NCBI RefSeq assembly: GCF_024628805.1
Contig: NZ_CP102382.1
Coordinates: 1,984,001-2,048,000, forward strand
Origin: Paenimyroides aestuarii
Lineage (GTDB): Bacteria > Bacteroidota > Bacteroidia > Flavobacteriales > Flavobacteriaceae
Direction of reading: 5' to 3'
DNA: 64,000 nt
The position numbers and the translations under genes are program-made. Numbering within the stretch: position 1 is the first letter of the stretch; every line of letters starts with the position of its first letter. The notes below the pieces were generated by a model. It was not told the origin of the DNA. It made no database searches and saw only the letters and a list, made by a program, of their open reading frames with translations. Of this stretch, positions 53,002 to 61,600 are shown one piece after another.

Positions 53002-53754
53002 TTATTTTTTCTGTAAGCGCTTCATTTCTTTGTAGCGTTCCCAAATAGAATACGCCATAAGGTAGCTAATTACCGCACCTTTTTGTCCGTCTAAAAAACC
53101 TAGTCTAAAAAAGAAACGATTTAAAAAACAATACGCTGAATGAGAGTAGTGTTTAAAAACATTGTATTTTTCACCTTTACTAAATTTTTCTTTAGCTTTT
53201 AGTTTTCCGTAATTCTTTAGTTTTTCTTTATAACTTTCAAAATCGTGAAATGAATAGTGAATCAATTTGTTTTTAAGCGATGCAATTTTACCTTCTACCA
53301 TTAATTTTTCATGAACCAAACCGGTGTAAGTACCTACTTCTTTTTTAAATAAACGTATGTTTTTATCAGCTTGTAAGCCTGTAAAGCGCATTGGTTTATC
53401 TTTGTAATAATAGGTTCTGTAAAAAAAATAAGCGTCGGCAGTAGGGCTTTTCAATGTTTCCTGAATTTCTGTAGCTAATTTAGGAGTAAGTCGTTCATCT
53501 GCATCTAAAAATAAAATCCAAGGATTGGTTGCATAGCCTAAAGCAATATTTCGTTGCGAAGCATAATTTTCAAATTTATGTTTATAAAACTTTACTTTAT
53601 CAAATTTTTTTGCCAATTCTTCTGTAGCATCAATGCTGAAAGAATCAACAATGATAATTTCATCAGCAAAACTTAAATTTTCTATTAATTCAACAATATT
53701 ATGCGCTTCATTCTTAGTAATGATTAAAGCTGAAATCTTTGGATTACTATTCAT
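53002..53754 (-). CDS. Glycosyltransferase family 2 (WaaE/LpsC-like)
   Basis: About 250 residues from MNSNPKISALIITKNEA; an ATG four codons earlier (53766) overlaps the preceding stop. GT-A features are ALIITKNEAHNI, DEIIIVDSFSIDATEELAKK (as two pieces), NYASQRNIALGYATNPWILFLDADERL with the DADE metal motif (near 90), and a C-terminal region seen in WaaE-type LPS core glucosyltransferases. Probably adds a core sugar. Four bases separate it from the end of the GT9 gene. Confidence 0.87.
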   Translation of the reverse strand: MNSNPKISALIITKNEAHNIVELIENLSFADEIIIVDSFSIDATEELAKKFDKVKFYKHKFENYASQRNIALGYATNPWILFLDADERLTPKLATEIQETLKSPTADAYFFYRTYYYKDKPMRFTGLQADKNIRLFKKEVGTYTGLVHEKLMVEGKIASLKNKLIHYSFHDFESYKEKLKNYGKLKAKEKFSKGEKYNVFKHYSHSAYCFLNRFFFRLGFLDGQKGAVISYLMAYSIWERYKEMKRLQKK

Positions 53755-53758
53755 GGTG

Positions 53759-54823
53759 TTATGCATTATGTTTTAAGAAATGCATCAATAAGGGATTAAA
53801 CAACTTGGGTTCAAATTCTAAATATAGTTGTTCATTTTTAATTTTAATATCTTTAGCGGATAAATTTTCAAAAAGATTTGGTTTAAAGTCCTTTAAATGC
53901 ACAGAAATATATTGTGTTCCGTCTTCAAAACTGTTCCAACCTAATTTATCAATAACTGGCGAAAATATTGTAAACGCAGGTTTGTTTAATGCTTTTGCCA
54001 TATTAATTGCTCCACCGTCGTTTCCAATAATAAAATCGCATTCGTTCATCAAACCTATGAAATCGCGCAATGACTTTCCTATCACATCAAAATAAATGTG
54101 CTTTTGAGTTTCAGGTTTGCACAAGTTGAAAATCTTTTTGGCTTCGTTGATTTGATTCGGAATATAATTAAACAGCAAATTTATGGGTTTGGAAGCAACA
54201 ATTTCGTCTATAACCTTTGCCATATATTCCAAAGGATAGGTTTTAGATTCACTACTTCCCAATAAACTAATCATTCCTAAAGATTTTCTTTTATCGATAT
54301 GATGCTTTTCTAAAAGTTCAATAGTTTGTTTTTTTTCGTTTTCGCTAACAATTAAAGTTGGTTTTAATATTTTAGGACTTAAAATACCCAAAGGCTTTAA
54401 AAGTGCTAATCTTTGTTCAATTGTTAAACCTAAGTTCGTTTTTGGTTGTCTATGACGTTTTACAACATGTGTGTAAATCGCATTTATATATTTTTTATCG
54501 AACGAAATTTTAGTTTTTGCCCCTGAAAATCCGGTAATTATCCAACTTTCTAATTTAGAATAACTGTCAATTACTACATCATAATTTTCTTTTCTAATTT
54601 GGCTAGCAAATTTTAATAGTTCGATTTTTGAATTGCGTTGTTTGCTTGTAAAATGAATAATGTTGTAATGGGAATGATTGTTTAAAAGTACCGGAAACGT
54701 TGTATCATAAATTAAATAATCAATTTGAGCATCGGGGAATTCAATTGCCAAATTTTCGCAAATAATAGAAGAAACCAACACATCGCCGATCATTTTTTGC
54801 TGTATTACAAGAATCTTCTTCAT
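53759..54823 (-). CDS. Glycosyltransferase family 9 (heptosyltransferase-like)
   Basis: 354 residues with the GT9 pattern: N-terminal ILVIQQKMIGDVLVSSIICENLA (read as KILVIQQKMIGDVLVSS), and the C-terminal FIGLMNECDFIIGNDGGAINMAKALNKP (as IGNDGGAINMAKALNKP, near 275-291), followed by FTIFSPVIDKLGWNSFEDG. Heptosyltransferases build the LPS inner core; the sugar in this lineage may not be heptose. Its start overlaps the GT2 stop by ATGA. Confidence 0.88.
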   Translation of the reverse strand: MKKILVIQQKMIGDVLVSSIICENLAIEFPDAQIDYLIYDTTFPVLLNNHSHYNIIHFTSKQRNSKIELLKFASQIRKENYDVVIDSYSKLESWIITGFSGAKTKISFDKKYINAIYTHVVKRHRQPKTNLGLTIEQRLALLKPLGILSPKILKPTLIVSENEKKQTIELLEKHHIDKRKSLGMISLLGSSESKTYPLEYMAKVIDEIVASKPINLLFNYIPNQINEAKKIFNLCKPETQKHIYFDVIGKSLRDFIGLMNECDFIIGNDGGAINMAKALNKPAFTIFSPVIDKLGWNSFEDGTQYISVHLKDFKPNLFENLSAKDIKIKNEQLYLEFEPKLFNPLLMHFLKHNA

Positions 54824-55791
54824 TTTGAGAATTTAAAATTTGTTGATCTGTTACTTAACCACGTTTTGTTTTTTAATGCTGAAGCATAATAATTGCAAAG
54901 TTCTAAAAATTTGTAACGATTAACTTGTAGCTTTTTTAAAAAAAACAAAGGAAAAGAAAGCAGCGATAAAATGCCAACACTTAACAAATTATTTGTCATT
55001 AATAAAGGGTGAAGCCATTTTTGGCTGTTAGCAGAAAAATAATTAGATATGTAAACGTGCCGCGATTTTATTACTTCGGATTTTGTTATTGCTTTTGTTT
55101 TTGGATTTACTCTTGAAGCACCGCCGTGCAAATGAAAAAGAGATACTTCCTTTGTAACAACACAAGGTAAATTATTTTCCTGAATTTTTTTGCATAGATC
55201 AACATCTTCAAAATACATCCAATAATCTTCGTTCCATTTGTCAATTAGCTCAAAATTTTGTTTAGATATAAATATTGCCGATCCCGAAATCCAATCTGGA
55301 TAACTTCTTGTAGCTGTTTCTTTAAAATGTTGTGTTAATTGTTTCTTTTTAAAAAATCGTTCAAAACTTCTTAAAATTCCAAAAACTCTTAATGAATTAG
55401 GAAAAAGTAAGTTGTATTTATGAAAAGTACCATTGTTGTTGGTTTGCAGGCATGATAAAATTCCTATATTTTCTTTATCGTAAATTTTAATAAAATGCTC
55501 TAAAACACCTGAATTTAGTTTCGTATCGGGATTTAAAAAAAACAAATTATCCCCAACTGCATTTGCCGCCCCTAAATTACAACCATTTGCAAAACCATTA
55601 TTGCCAGAATTGCGCAACCATTTTACCGTAGGATATTTCAACTCATAGGAAGCCATCATATTTTTTGTAGATTGATTGTCAACCACAATAACTTCAATGT
55701 TCAAAATTGACTTTAAGCTTAAAACGCTTTCTAAACAATTACTTAAAACACTCCATGAATTATAGTTTACAATTACAATTGATAAATCCAT
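54820..55791 (-). CDS. Glycosyltransferase family 2 (rhamnosyltransferase-like)
   Basis: About 323 residues from MDLSIVIVNYNSWSVL (a start three codons earlier is possible). GT-A features: VIVNYNSWSVLSNCLESVL, VIVVDNQSTKNM, GNNGFANGCNLGAANAVGDNLFFLNPDT (split as GNNGFANGCNLGAANA and LFFLNPDT, near 65-95), and WMYFEDVDLCKKI near 215; a membrane-like hydrophobic stretch near 265-285. Rhamnosyl-type GT2 enzymes of O-antigen share this layout. First gene of a three-gene transcript. Confidence 0.86.
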   Translation of the reverse strand: MDLSIVIVNYNSWSVLSNCLESVLSLKSILNIEVIVVDNQSTKNMMASYELKYPTVKWLRNSGNNGFANGCNLGAANAVGDNLFFLNPDTKLNSGVLEHFIKIYDKENIGILSCLQTNNNGTFHKYNLLFPNSLRVFGILRSFERFFKKKQLTQHFKETATRSYPDWISGSAIFISKQNFELIDKWNEDYWMYFEDVDLCKKIQENNLPCVVTKEVSLFHLHGGASRVNPKTKAITKSEVIKSRHVYISNYFSANSQKWLHPLLMTNNLLSVGILSLLSFPLFFLKKLQVNRYKFLELCNYYASALKNKTWLSNRSTNFKFSK

Positions 55792-55888
55792 AATATTCAA
55801 AACTTTTTTCCTATGATTTCAAAAGATTTAATAAAACAAAGCCAATACAAATTTTATGTACTGGCAATAATTGGTTTTTCAAAAATTG

Positions 55889-56101
55889 TTATATTGTAAT
55901 ATAATTCACCTCATCTTCATACGACCTTACACCACCGCTTTTTAAAACAACAATTAAGCGTCCTTCATCGCTCCATCGTGCCGTTAAAACTTCTTCTCCA
56001 ACAAATAGTTCTAATTCATGACCATTTGCGTCTATAATATACAAAAACTGACCGTTTATTTTAAAATCGTTCGATTTTCTAAAGTTCTCTGTAAATTCCA
56101 T
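55889..56101 (-). CDS. Small conserved hypothetical protein (70 residues)
   Basis: Started at MEFTENFRKSNDF, since the longer frame adds a weak N-terminal piece. Beta-strand-rich with a run of short strands (FLYIIDANGHELELFVGEE, LIVVLKSGGVRSYEDEVNYITI as two pieces). I recall similar small proteins next to ettA in Flavobacteriaceae but know no function. Divergent from ettA. Confidence 0.65.
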   Translation of the reverse strand: MEFTENFRKSNDFKINGQFLYIIDANGHELELFVGEEVLTARWSDEGRLIVVLKSGGVRSYEDEVNYITI

Positions 56102-56183
56102 ATTAGTTATATTTTTCGTCAAAAATACAAAATGGTTTAATAAGTACCATCATATTATTTTTTATTAATACAAACTTTTGTGG

Positions 56184-56191
56184 TATTTTTG
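56184..56191 (+). promoter_or_regulatory. -7 element of ettA
   Basis: TATTTTTG, a perfect TAnnTTTG, 28 bp before the ettA ATG. Confidence 0.55.
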
Positions 56192-56219
56192 AAAGGTATT
56201 AAAATTCACTAAAAAAATT

Positions 56220-57908
56220 ATGTCAGACGATAAAAAAGTAATCTTTTCAATGTCGAAAGTGAGTAAAACCTACTCATCGACAAATAAAACAGTACTTAAA
56301 GATATTTATTTAAGCTTTTTCTACGGAGCTAAAATTGGAATTTTAGGTTTAAACGGTTCTGGTAAGTCATCCTTGCTTAAAATCATTGCAGGGGTTGATA
56401 AAAATTACCAAGGCGATGTGGTTTTTGCACCTGGATACTCCGTAGGATATTTAGAGCAAGAGCCGCAGTTAGACGAATCCAAAACCGTAATTGAAGTTGT
56501 GCGCGAAGGAATGGCCGATGTGGTGGCTATTCTTGACGAATTCAACAAAATTAACGATATGTTTGGTTTGCCAGAGGTTTATGAAGATGCAGATAAAATG
56601 CAGAAATTGATGGATCGCCAAGCAGATTTGCAAGATAAAATTGATGCAGTAGGCGGATGGGAATTAGATAATAAACTAGAGGTGGCTATGGATGCCCTTC
56701 GTTGTCCGGAACCTGATACCCCAATTTCAGTACTTTCGGGTGGTGAGCGCCGCCGTGTTGCTTTGTGCCGTTTGTTGTTGCAAGAACCAGATGTTTTGTT
56801 GCTAGATGAGCCTACCAACCATTTAGATGCCGAATCGGTGCATTGGTTAGAGCAACATTTGCAACAATATAAAGGAACCATTATTGCCGTAACCCACGAC
56901 CGTTATTTCTTAGACAACGTTGCTGGTTGGATTCTAGAATTAGATAGGGGAGAAGGTATTCCATGGAAAGGAAACTATTCTTCTTGGTTGGATCAAAAAG
57001 CAAAACGCTTAGAACAAGAAGAAAAAACAGCTTCAAAACGCAGAAAAACCCTAGAACGTGAGTTAGATTGGGTGCGTCAAGGTGCAAAAGGCCGACAAAC
57101 CAAACAAAAGGCACGTTTACAAAATTACGACCGCTTGCTGAATGAAGATCAAAAGCAATTGGAAGAAAAATTGGAAATCTACATTCCAAACGGACCGCGC
57201 TTAGGTACAAATGTTATTGAGGCTAAGGGTGTTGCAAAAGCTTTTGGTGATAAAATTTTGTATGATAATTTAAACTTTACGCTTCCTCAGGCTGGTATTG
57301 TTGGGATTATCGGGCCAAACGGTGCAGGTAAATCAACCATTTTCCGTATGATTATGGGCGAGCAAACCCCTGATGCCGGAGAATTTGTAGTGGGCGATAC
57401 GGTTAAAATTGCTTATGTGGATCAATCACATAAAAATATAGATACAGAAAAATCAATTTACGATAATTTTGCCGAAGGACAAGAGTTAATTATGATGGGT
57501 GGTCGCCAGGTTAATGCTCGTGCTTATCTGTCGCGATTTAATTTTGCAGGATCAGATCAAAATAAAAAAGTTGCTACTTTATCGGGTGGTGAACGAAACC
57601 GTTTGCATTTAGCAATGACGTTGAAAGAAGAAGGAAACGTGTTGTTATTAGATGAGCCAACCAATGATTTGGATATTAATACCTTACGAGCATTGGAAGA
57701 AGGTTTGGAAAACTTTGCAGGTTGTGCCGTAATTATATCGCACGACCGTTGGTTTTTAGACCGTGTGTGTACACACATTCTTGCTTTTGAAGGTGATTCT
57801 GAAGTATATTTCTTCGAAGGATCGTTTTCAGAATACGAAGAAAACCGTAAGAAACGTTTGGGAGATGTGGCACCAACACGTATCAAATACAAAAAATTAG
57901 TACGCTAA
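56220..57908 (+). CDS. ettA: Energy-dependent translational throttle protein EttA (ABC-F)
   Basis: 562 residues with two ABC domains: Walker A GLNGSGKSS (about 43-51) and GPNGAGKST (about 363-371); signatures LSGGERRRVAL and LSGGERNRLHL; Walker B VLLLDEPTNHLDAES and VLLLDEPTNDLDINT. A linker of about 100 residues (KRLEQEEKTASKRRKTLERELDWVRQGAKG, in parts) separates them. No membrane domain is present. ABC-F EttA binds the ribosome E site and gates translation with cellular ATP. EttA is chosen over Uup or other ABC-F by length and by the arm. Strong terminator downstream. Confidence 0.94.
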   Translation: MSDDKKVIFSMSKVSKTYSSTNKTVLKDIYLSFFYGAKIGILGLNGSGKSSLLKIIAGVDKNYQGDVVFAPGYSVGYLEQEPQLDESKTVIEVVREGMADVVAILDEFNKINDMFGLPEVYEDADKMQKLMDRQADLQDKIDAVGGWELDNKLEVAMDALRCPEPDTPISVLSGGERRRVALCRLLLQEPDVLLLDEPTNHLDAESVHWLEQHLQQYKGTIIAVTHDRYFLDNVAGWILELDRGEGIPWKGNYSSWLDQKAKRLEQEEKTASKRRKTLERELDWVRQGAKGRQTKQKARLQNYDRLLNEDQKQLEEKLEIYIPNGPRLGTNVIEAKGVAKAFGDKILYDNLNFTLPQAGIVGIIGPNGAGKSTIFRMIMGEQTPDAGEFVVGDTVKIAYVDQSHKNIDTEKSIYDNFAEGQELIMMGGRQVNARAYLSRFNFAGSDQNKKVATLSGGERNRLHLAMTLKEEGNVLLLDEPTNDLDINTLRALEEGLENFAGCAVIISHDRWFLDRVCTHILAFEGDSEVYFFEGSFSEYEENRKKRLGDVAPTRIKYKKLVR

Positions 57909-57915
57909 TTAAAAT

Positions 57916-57945
57916 AAAAAAGCTGTTCATGAGAACAGCTTTTTT
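57916..57945. terminator. Bidirectional terminator after ettA
   Basis: A 13-bp stem, AAAAAAGCTGTTC / GAACAGCTTTTTT with an ATGA loop, followed by T on the plus strand; also ends the convergent DUF2007 gene. Confidence 0.9.
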
Positions 57946-57946
57946 T

Positions 57947-58207
57947 TTATTCTTCGCTTGTATCGTCGATTAAATCGCCCACTTCATCAATATCGTCAAA
58001 ATTGGTTTCGGCTAAAGCGTAGCGAGCTTTTTCTTCGTCTGTTTCCAAAACAAAAATATGCACTGCTTTATCAGCTGAACCAAAACCAGCGGTGATGGCT
58101 GACTCAATATCGTTGCGTTCAATATAACCAATATTGTTTTCTTCCAAAGTGTTTTTTACCGCCATTGCCATAATAGCGCTTCCTGCAAAAATTTCTACAT
58201 GTTCCAT
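57947..58207 (-). CDS. DUF2007 family protein
   Basis: 86 residues, cytoplasmic. The family pattern is an N-terminal FAGSAIMAMAVKNTLEENNIG with a short alpha/beta fold, and an acidic C-terminus (EEKARYALAETNFDDIDE). It is annotated as putative signal-transducing in other genomes with no known biochemistry. Only 2 bp from the terminator of ettA, convergent. Confidence 0.8.
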   Translation of the reverse strand: MEHVEIFAGSAIMAMAVKNTLEENNIGYIERNDIESAITAGFGSADKAVHIFVLETDEEKARYALAETNFDDIDEVGDLIDDTSEE

Positions 58208-58251
58208 AGTTTTTTATTGGTAAGATAGGGAATATATTTGTATAAAAAAAC

Positions 58252-58280
58252 AAAAAGTGCCTTAATTTAAGACACTTTTT
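58252..58280 (-). terminator. Terminator of clpB
   Basis: AAAAAGTG / CACTTTTT with an inner CTTAA/TTAAG pair; a T-run follows on the minus strand. It starts 6 bp after the clpB stop. Confidence 0.8.
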
Positions 58281-58285
58281 ATTGC

Positions 58286-60871
58286 TTATTCTTGATTTCT
58301 GAAAACCAATTGATCTTCAAAACTATCCAACAAAATAATACTGTCGGTTTTAATTTTTCCTGCTAATATTTCTTTCGAAAGCTGGTTTAAAACTTCGCGT
58401 TGAATCACTCGTTTCACCGGTCGGGCACCAAAATGCGGATCAAAACCTTTTTTAGCCAGATAATTGATTGCTTCTGGCGTTGCATCCATTGTGATGTGTT
58501 GATTTGCCAGCATTTTAAACACACCTCTTAATTGTATGCCTACAATTTGTTCAATGTTTCCTTTGGTTAACGGCGTAAACATCGTAATTTCATCAATACG
58601 GTTTAAAAATTCCGGTCGAACCATTGTTTTTAATTGGTTCAACACTTCTTCTTTGGCATTTTCTGCGGCAATTTCAGTTGGATGATTATCAAATTGTTCC
58701 TGAATGATCGCACTTCCCATGTTTGACGTCATGATAATAATGGTGTTTTTAAAATCAGCCAAACGGCCTTTGTTATCGGTTAATCGTCCTTCATCTAACA
58801 CCTGTAATAAAATATTAAAGGTATCAGGGTGTGCTTTTTCAATCTCATCTAACAAAATAACCGAATAAGGTCTTCTTCGAACCGCTTCTGTCAACTGTCC
58901 GCCTTCATCATAACCCACATATCCGGGAGGTGCACCCACCAATCTGCTCACGCTGTGACGCTCTGAATATTCGCTCATATCAATTCGGGTCATGGCGTTT
59001 TCGTCATCAAACAAGTATGCTGCCAATGCCTTTGCCAATTCGGTTTTACCCACACCCGTTGTTCCCAAAAATAAGAACGATCCGATGGGTTTTTTAGGAT
59101 CTTGCAAACCAGAACGACTGCGACGAACGGCATCTGAAATGGCTTCGATTGCTTCTTCCTGACCCACCACGCGTTTGTGCAGTTCGTTTTCTAAATTCAA
59201 CAGTTTTTCCCGATCGCTTTGCAGCATTTTCGTCACAGGAACACCAGTCCATTTTGCAACCACTTCGGCAATATCTTCGTAAGTAACTTCTTCTTTGATT
59301 AGCGAAGTTCCTTTTTGATTTTCTTCTAATTGCTTTTGATAACTAGCCAAACGGTTTTCTGCATCCTGAATTTTTCCGTAACGAATTTCGGCAACTTTAC
59401 CATAATCACCGTTGCGCTCTGCACGTTCAGCTTCCAGTTTGTATTCTTCGATTTCTAATTTAGCATTCTGAATATTGTCAACCACATCTTTTTCCGATTT
59501 CCATTTCGAAAAAATCTGATTGCGTTCTTCTTTTAAATTGGCTAAATCAATCCCTAAAGCTTTTAATTTCACTTCGTCATTCTCACGCTTAATCGCTTCA
59601 ATTTCAATTTCAAGCTGCATGATTTTTCGGTCTAAAACATCTAATTCCTCTGGTTTTGAATTGATTTCCATTCTGATTTTCGATGCCGCTTCGTCCATTA
59701 AATCGATTGCTTTATCGGGTAAAAATCTATTAGAAATATAGCGCTGTGAAAGTTCTACTGCCCCAATTATAGCTTCGTCTTTAATACGCACTTTATGATG
59801 TGTTTCGTACTTTTCTTTAATTCCACGAAGAATAGAAATGGCGCTTTCGGTATCGGGCTCTTCAATAACCACCTTTTGAAAACGACGTTCTAATGCTTTA
59901 TCTTTCTCGAAATATTTTTGATATTCATCTAAAGTGGTTGCACCAATAGCTCTTAGTTCACCACGAGCCAAAGCTGGTTTTAAAATATTAGCTGCATCCA
60001 TTGCACCTTCACCGCCGCCGGCACCAACCAATGTATGAATTTCATCGATAAATAGAATAATAGCTCCATCTGATGAAGTTACTTCTTTCACCACCGATTT
60101 CAAGCGTTCTTCAAATTCACCTTTATATTTTGCTCCAGCAATCAATGCACCCATATCTAGTGAAAAAACCATTTTATCTTTCAAGTTTTCAGGAACATCG
60201 CCCTGAACAATTCGGTGTGCCAAACCTTCGGCAATAGCGGTTTTACCCACACCTGGTTCACCAATCAACATGGGGTTGTTTTTAGAACGGCGTGTTAAAA
60301 TTTGTAATACCCGGCGAATTTCTTCATCACGACCAATCACCGGATCCAGCTTTCCGCTGTTTGCCAATTCATTTAGATTTTTGGCGTACTTATTCAAAGA
60401 GTTATAGGTTTCTTCTGCTGATGCCGACGTTACGCGTTCGCCCTTGCGCAGTTCGTTGATTGCTGCTTCGATTTGCTTTTCGGTGGCTCCGCCTGTTTTT
60501 AGAAACGATGCAATTTTACTTTTCGATTTAAAAATTGACAAAAATAAATGTTCGATGGATACATATTCATCGTTCATTTTTTTGGCGATGACTTGTGCTT
60601 CGTTCAAAGCATTTCCAGCCGCGCGCGACAAGCCAATTTGCGCACCTTCAACCCTTGGAAACGATTCAATAATTTGATCGTTTTGCGATTTTAACTGATC
60701 GATATTTATACCGACTTTTTTTAAGATAAAAGGCGTAACGTTTTCATCAATTTCTAAAATGGCTTTTAAAAGATGTTCGTTTTCTATTTGTTGTTGCCCA
60801 AAAGTTTGTACTAAAACCTGAGCTTGTTGCAGTACTTCCTGCGATTTTATTGTAAAATTATTTAAATTCAT
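58286..60871 (-). CDS. clpB: ATP-dependent chaperone ClpB
   Basis: 861 residues: an N-terminal double Clp-N domain (about 1-150), AAA+ domain 1 with Walker [16 protein letters not shown] (about 205) and Walker [16 protein letters not shown], the ClpB-specific middle coiled-coil (about 400-530, rich in Glu/Lys), and AAA+ domain 2 with [15 protein letters not shown] (about 605), [17 protein letters not shown] [13 protein letters not shown] and a C-terminal domain. The M-domain distinguishes it from ClpA and ClpC. It disaggregates heat-damaged proteins with DnaK in the cytoplasm. A tandem 8-bp motif lies 105-120 bp upstream. Confidence 0.96.
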   Translation of the reverse strand: MNLNNFTIKSQEVLQQAQVLVQTFGQQQIENEHLLKAILEIDENVTPFILKKVGINIDQLKSQNDQIIESFPRVEGAQIGLSRAAGNALNEAQVIAKKMNDEYVSIEHLFLSIFKSKSKIASFLKTGGATEKQIEAAINELRKGERVTSASAEETYNSLNKYAKNLNELANSGKLDPVIGRDEEIRRVLQILTRRSKNNPMLIGEPGVGKTAIAEGLAHRIVQGDVPENLKDKMVFSLDMGALIAGAKYKGEFEERLKSVVKEVTSSDGAIILFIDEIHTLVGAGGGEGAMDAANILKPALARGELRAIGATTLDEYQKYFEKDKALERRFQKVVIEEPDTESAISILRGIKEKYETHHKVRIKDEAIIGAVELSQRYISNRFLPDKAIDLMDEAASKIRMEINSKPEELDVLDRKIMQLEIEIEAIKRENDEVKLKALGIDLANLKEERNQIFSKWKSEKDVVDNIQNAKLEIEEYKLEAERAERNGDYGKVAEIRYGKIQDAENRLASYQKQLEENQKGTSLIKEEVTYEDIAEVVAKWTGVPVTKMLQSDREKLLNLENELHKRVVGQEEAIEAISDAVRRSRSGLQDPKKPIGSFLFLGTTGVGKTELAKALAAYLFDDENAMTRIDMSEYSERHSVSRLVGAPPGYVGYDEGGQLTEAVRRRPYSVILLDEIEKAHPDTFNILLQVLDEGRLTDNKGRLADFKNTIIIMTSNMGSAIIQEQFDNHPTEIAAENAKEEVLNQLKTMVRPEFLNRIDEITMFTPLTKGNIEQIVGIQLRGVFKMLANQHITMDATPEAINYLAKKGFDPHFGARPVKRVIQREVLNQLSKEILAGKIKTDSIILLDSFEDQLVFRNQE

Positions 60872-60975
60872 TTTTTTAATTTTTATGGTTGTGTTGTTGA
60901 TATCTACTTTTCAAACGGTGTTCCAAATGTTATTTAATGACTATTTGTCTTGTTTTGAGTGTTTTAAGAAGGGTG

Positions 60976-60991
60976 AAAATGACAAAATGAC
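60976..60991. promoter_or_regulatory. Tandem direct repeat upstream of clpB
   Basis: AAAATGAC occurs twice back-to-back (read on the minus strand as GTCATTTT twice). It is about 110 bp upstream of the clpB start and could bind a stress regulator. It lies in a 189-bp gap between divergent clpB and ytxJ; I see no CIRCE element. Confidence 0.4.
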
Positions 60992-61035
60992 GTTTTTAAG
61001 CTTTTAAGAAAGTTATCAAATAGGATAAATTGACG

Positions 61036-61043
61036 TATATTTG
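61036..61043 (+). promoter_or_regulatory. -7 element of ytxJ
   Basis: TATATTTG, a perfect TAnnTTTG, 17 bp before the ytxJ ATG. Confidence 0.6.
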
Positions 61044-61060
61044 AGATTAAATTTACAAAA

Positions 61061-61390
61061 ATGAATTGGAAGGTCTTAGAACATATAGATCAAATTGATC
61101 AAATAATTAATGAATCTTGGAACAAACCCGTTTTGCTTTTCAAGCACAGCACGCGTTGCATCATCAGTAAAATGGCGCTAAAGAATTTTGAAAGTGATTT
61201 TTCATTGCAGGATGTGATGGATGCCTATTACTTAGATTTAATTGCTTACAGAAACATCTCAAATGAGATCGCGGAAGTATTTAAAGTGGAGCATCAATCG
61301 CCTCAAATTTTATTGATTAAAGATGGTAAAGTTATATATCATGCATCTCACGAAAGTATTGATGCGAATGTTTTGATGAAGTTGGTTTAA
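61061..61390 (+). CDS. ytxJ: Bacillithiol system redox-active protein YtxJ
   Basis: 109 residues with a thioredoxin fold and a single redox Cys in FKHSTRCIISKMAL (C33), which fits the monothiol TxC-type active site of YtxJ-type bacilliredoxins. This would remove bacillithiol from S-bacillithiolated proteins in the cytoplasm. It works with bshA, encoded at 1.4-2.5 kb in this window. Alone in its transcript, facing away from clpB. Confidence 0.85.
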   Translation: MNWKVLEHIDQIDQIINESWNKPVLLFKHSTRCIISKMALKNFESDFSLQDVMDAYYLDLIAYRNISNEIAEVFKVEHQSPQILLIKDGKVIYHASHESIDANVLMKLV

Positions 61391-61411
61391 TACTATAAGC
61401 TATTTTTAATT

Positions 61412-61444
61412 AGACCTCCCAGGTTTTTAAAACCTGGGAGGTCT
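61412..61444. repeat. Long perfect palindrome (dispersed repeat candidate)
   Basis: A 16-bp stem, AGACCTCCCAGGTTTT and its inverted copy, with a one-base loop. It is much more GC-rich than the surroundings and lacks a T-run, so it does not look like an ordinary terminator of ytxJ. No second copy occurs in the window. Confidence 0.6.
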
Positions 61445-61477
61445 GAAGGATAGTAATTTCTAATAAAATTTAGAATC

Positions 61478-61546
61478 ATGACGTATATAATAATCAGTAC
61501 TCTAATGATTATAGTTTGTTTAATTATTAATACGTCACAATTTTAA
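61478..61546 (+). CDS. Possible 22-residue hydrophobic peptide inside an inverted repeat
   Basis: ATG at 61478 opens a short frame of 22 residues, nearly all hydrophobic (it begins MTYIIISTLMIIVCLIIN), consistent with one membrane helix. The DNA itself forms a 14-bp stem with one bulge (61480-61494 with 61523-61536), so it could instead be a structured RNA. No ribosome-binding or promoter sequence is clear. Very tentative. Confidence 0.25.
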   Translation: MTYIIISTLMIIVCLIINTSQF

Positions 61547-61571
61547 TGGGACACTAGTGAAACTATTTACA

Positions 61572-61600
61572 TAAAAAAATCTGACTAACTCGTCGGATTT
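61572..61600 (-). terminator. Terminator overlapping the phoH stop codon
   Basis: On the minus strand AAATC-C-GAC / GTC-A-GATTT surrounds the phoH TAG stop (61585-61587), followed by seven T. Confidence 0.75.
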
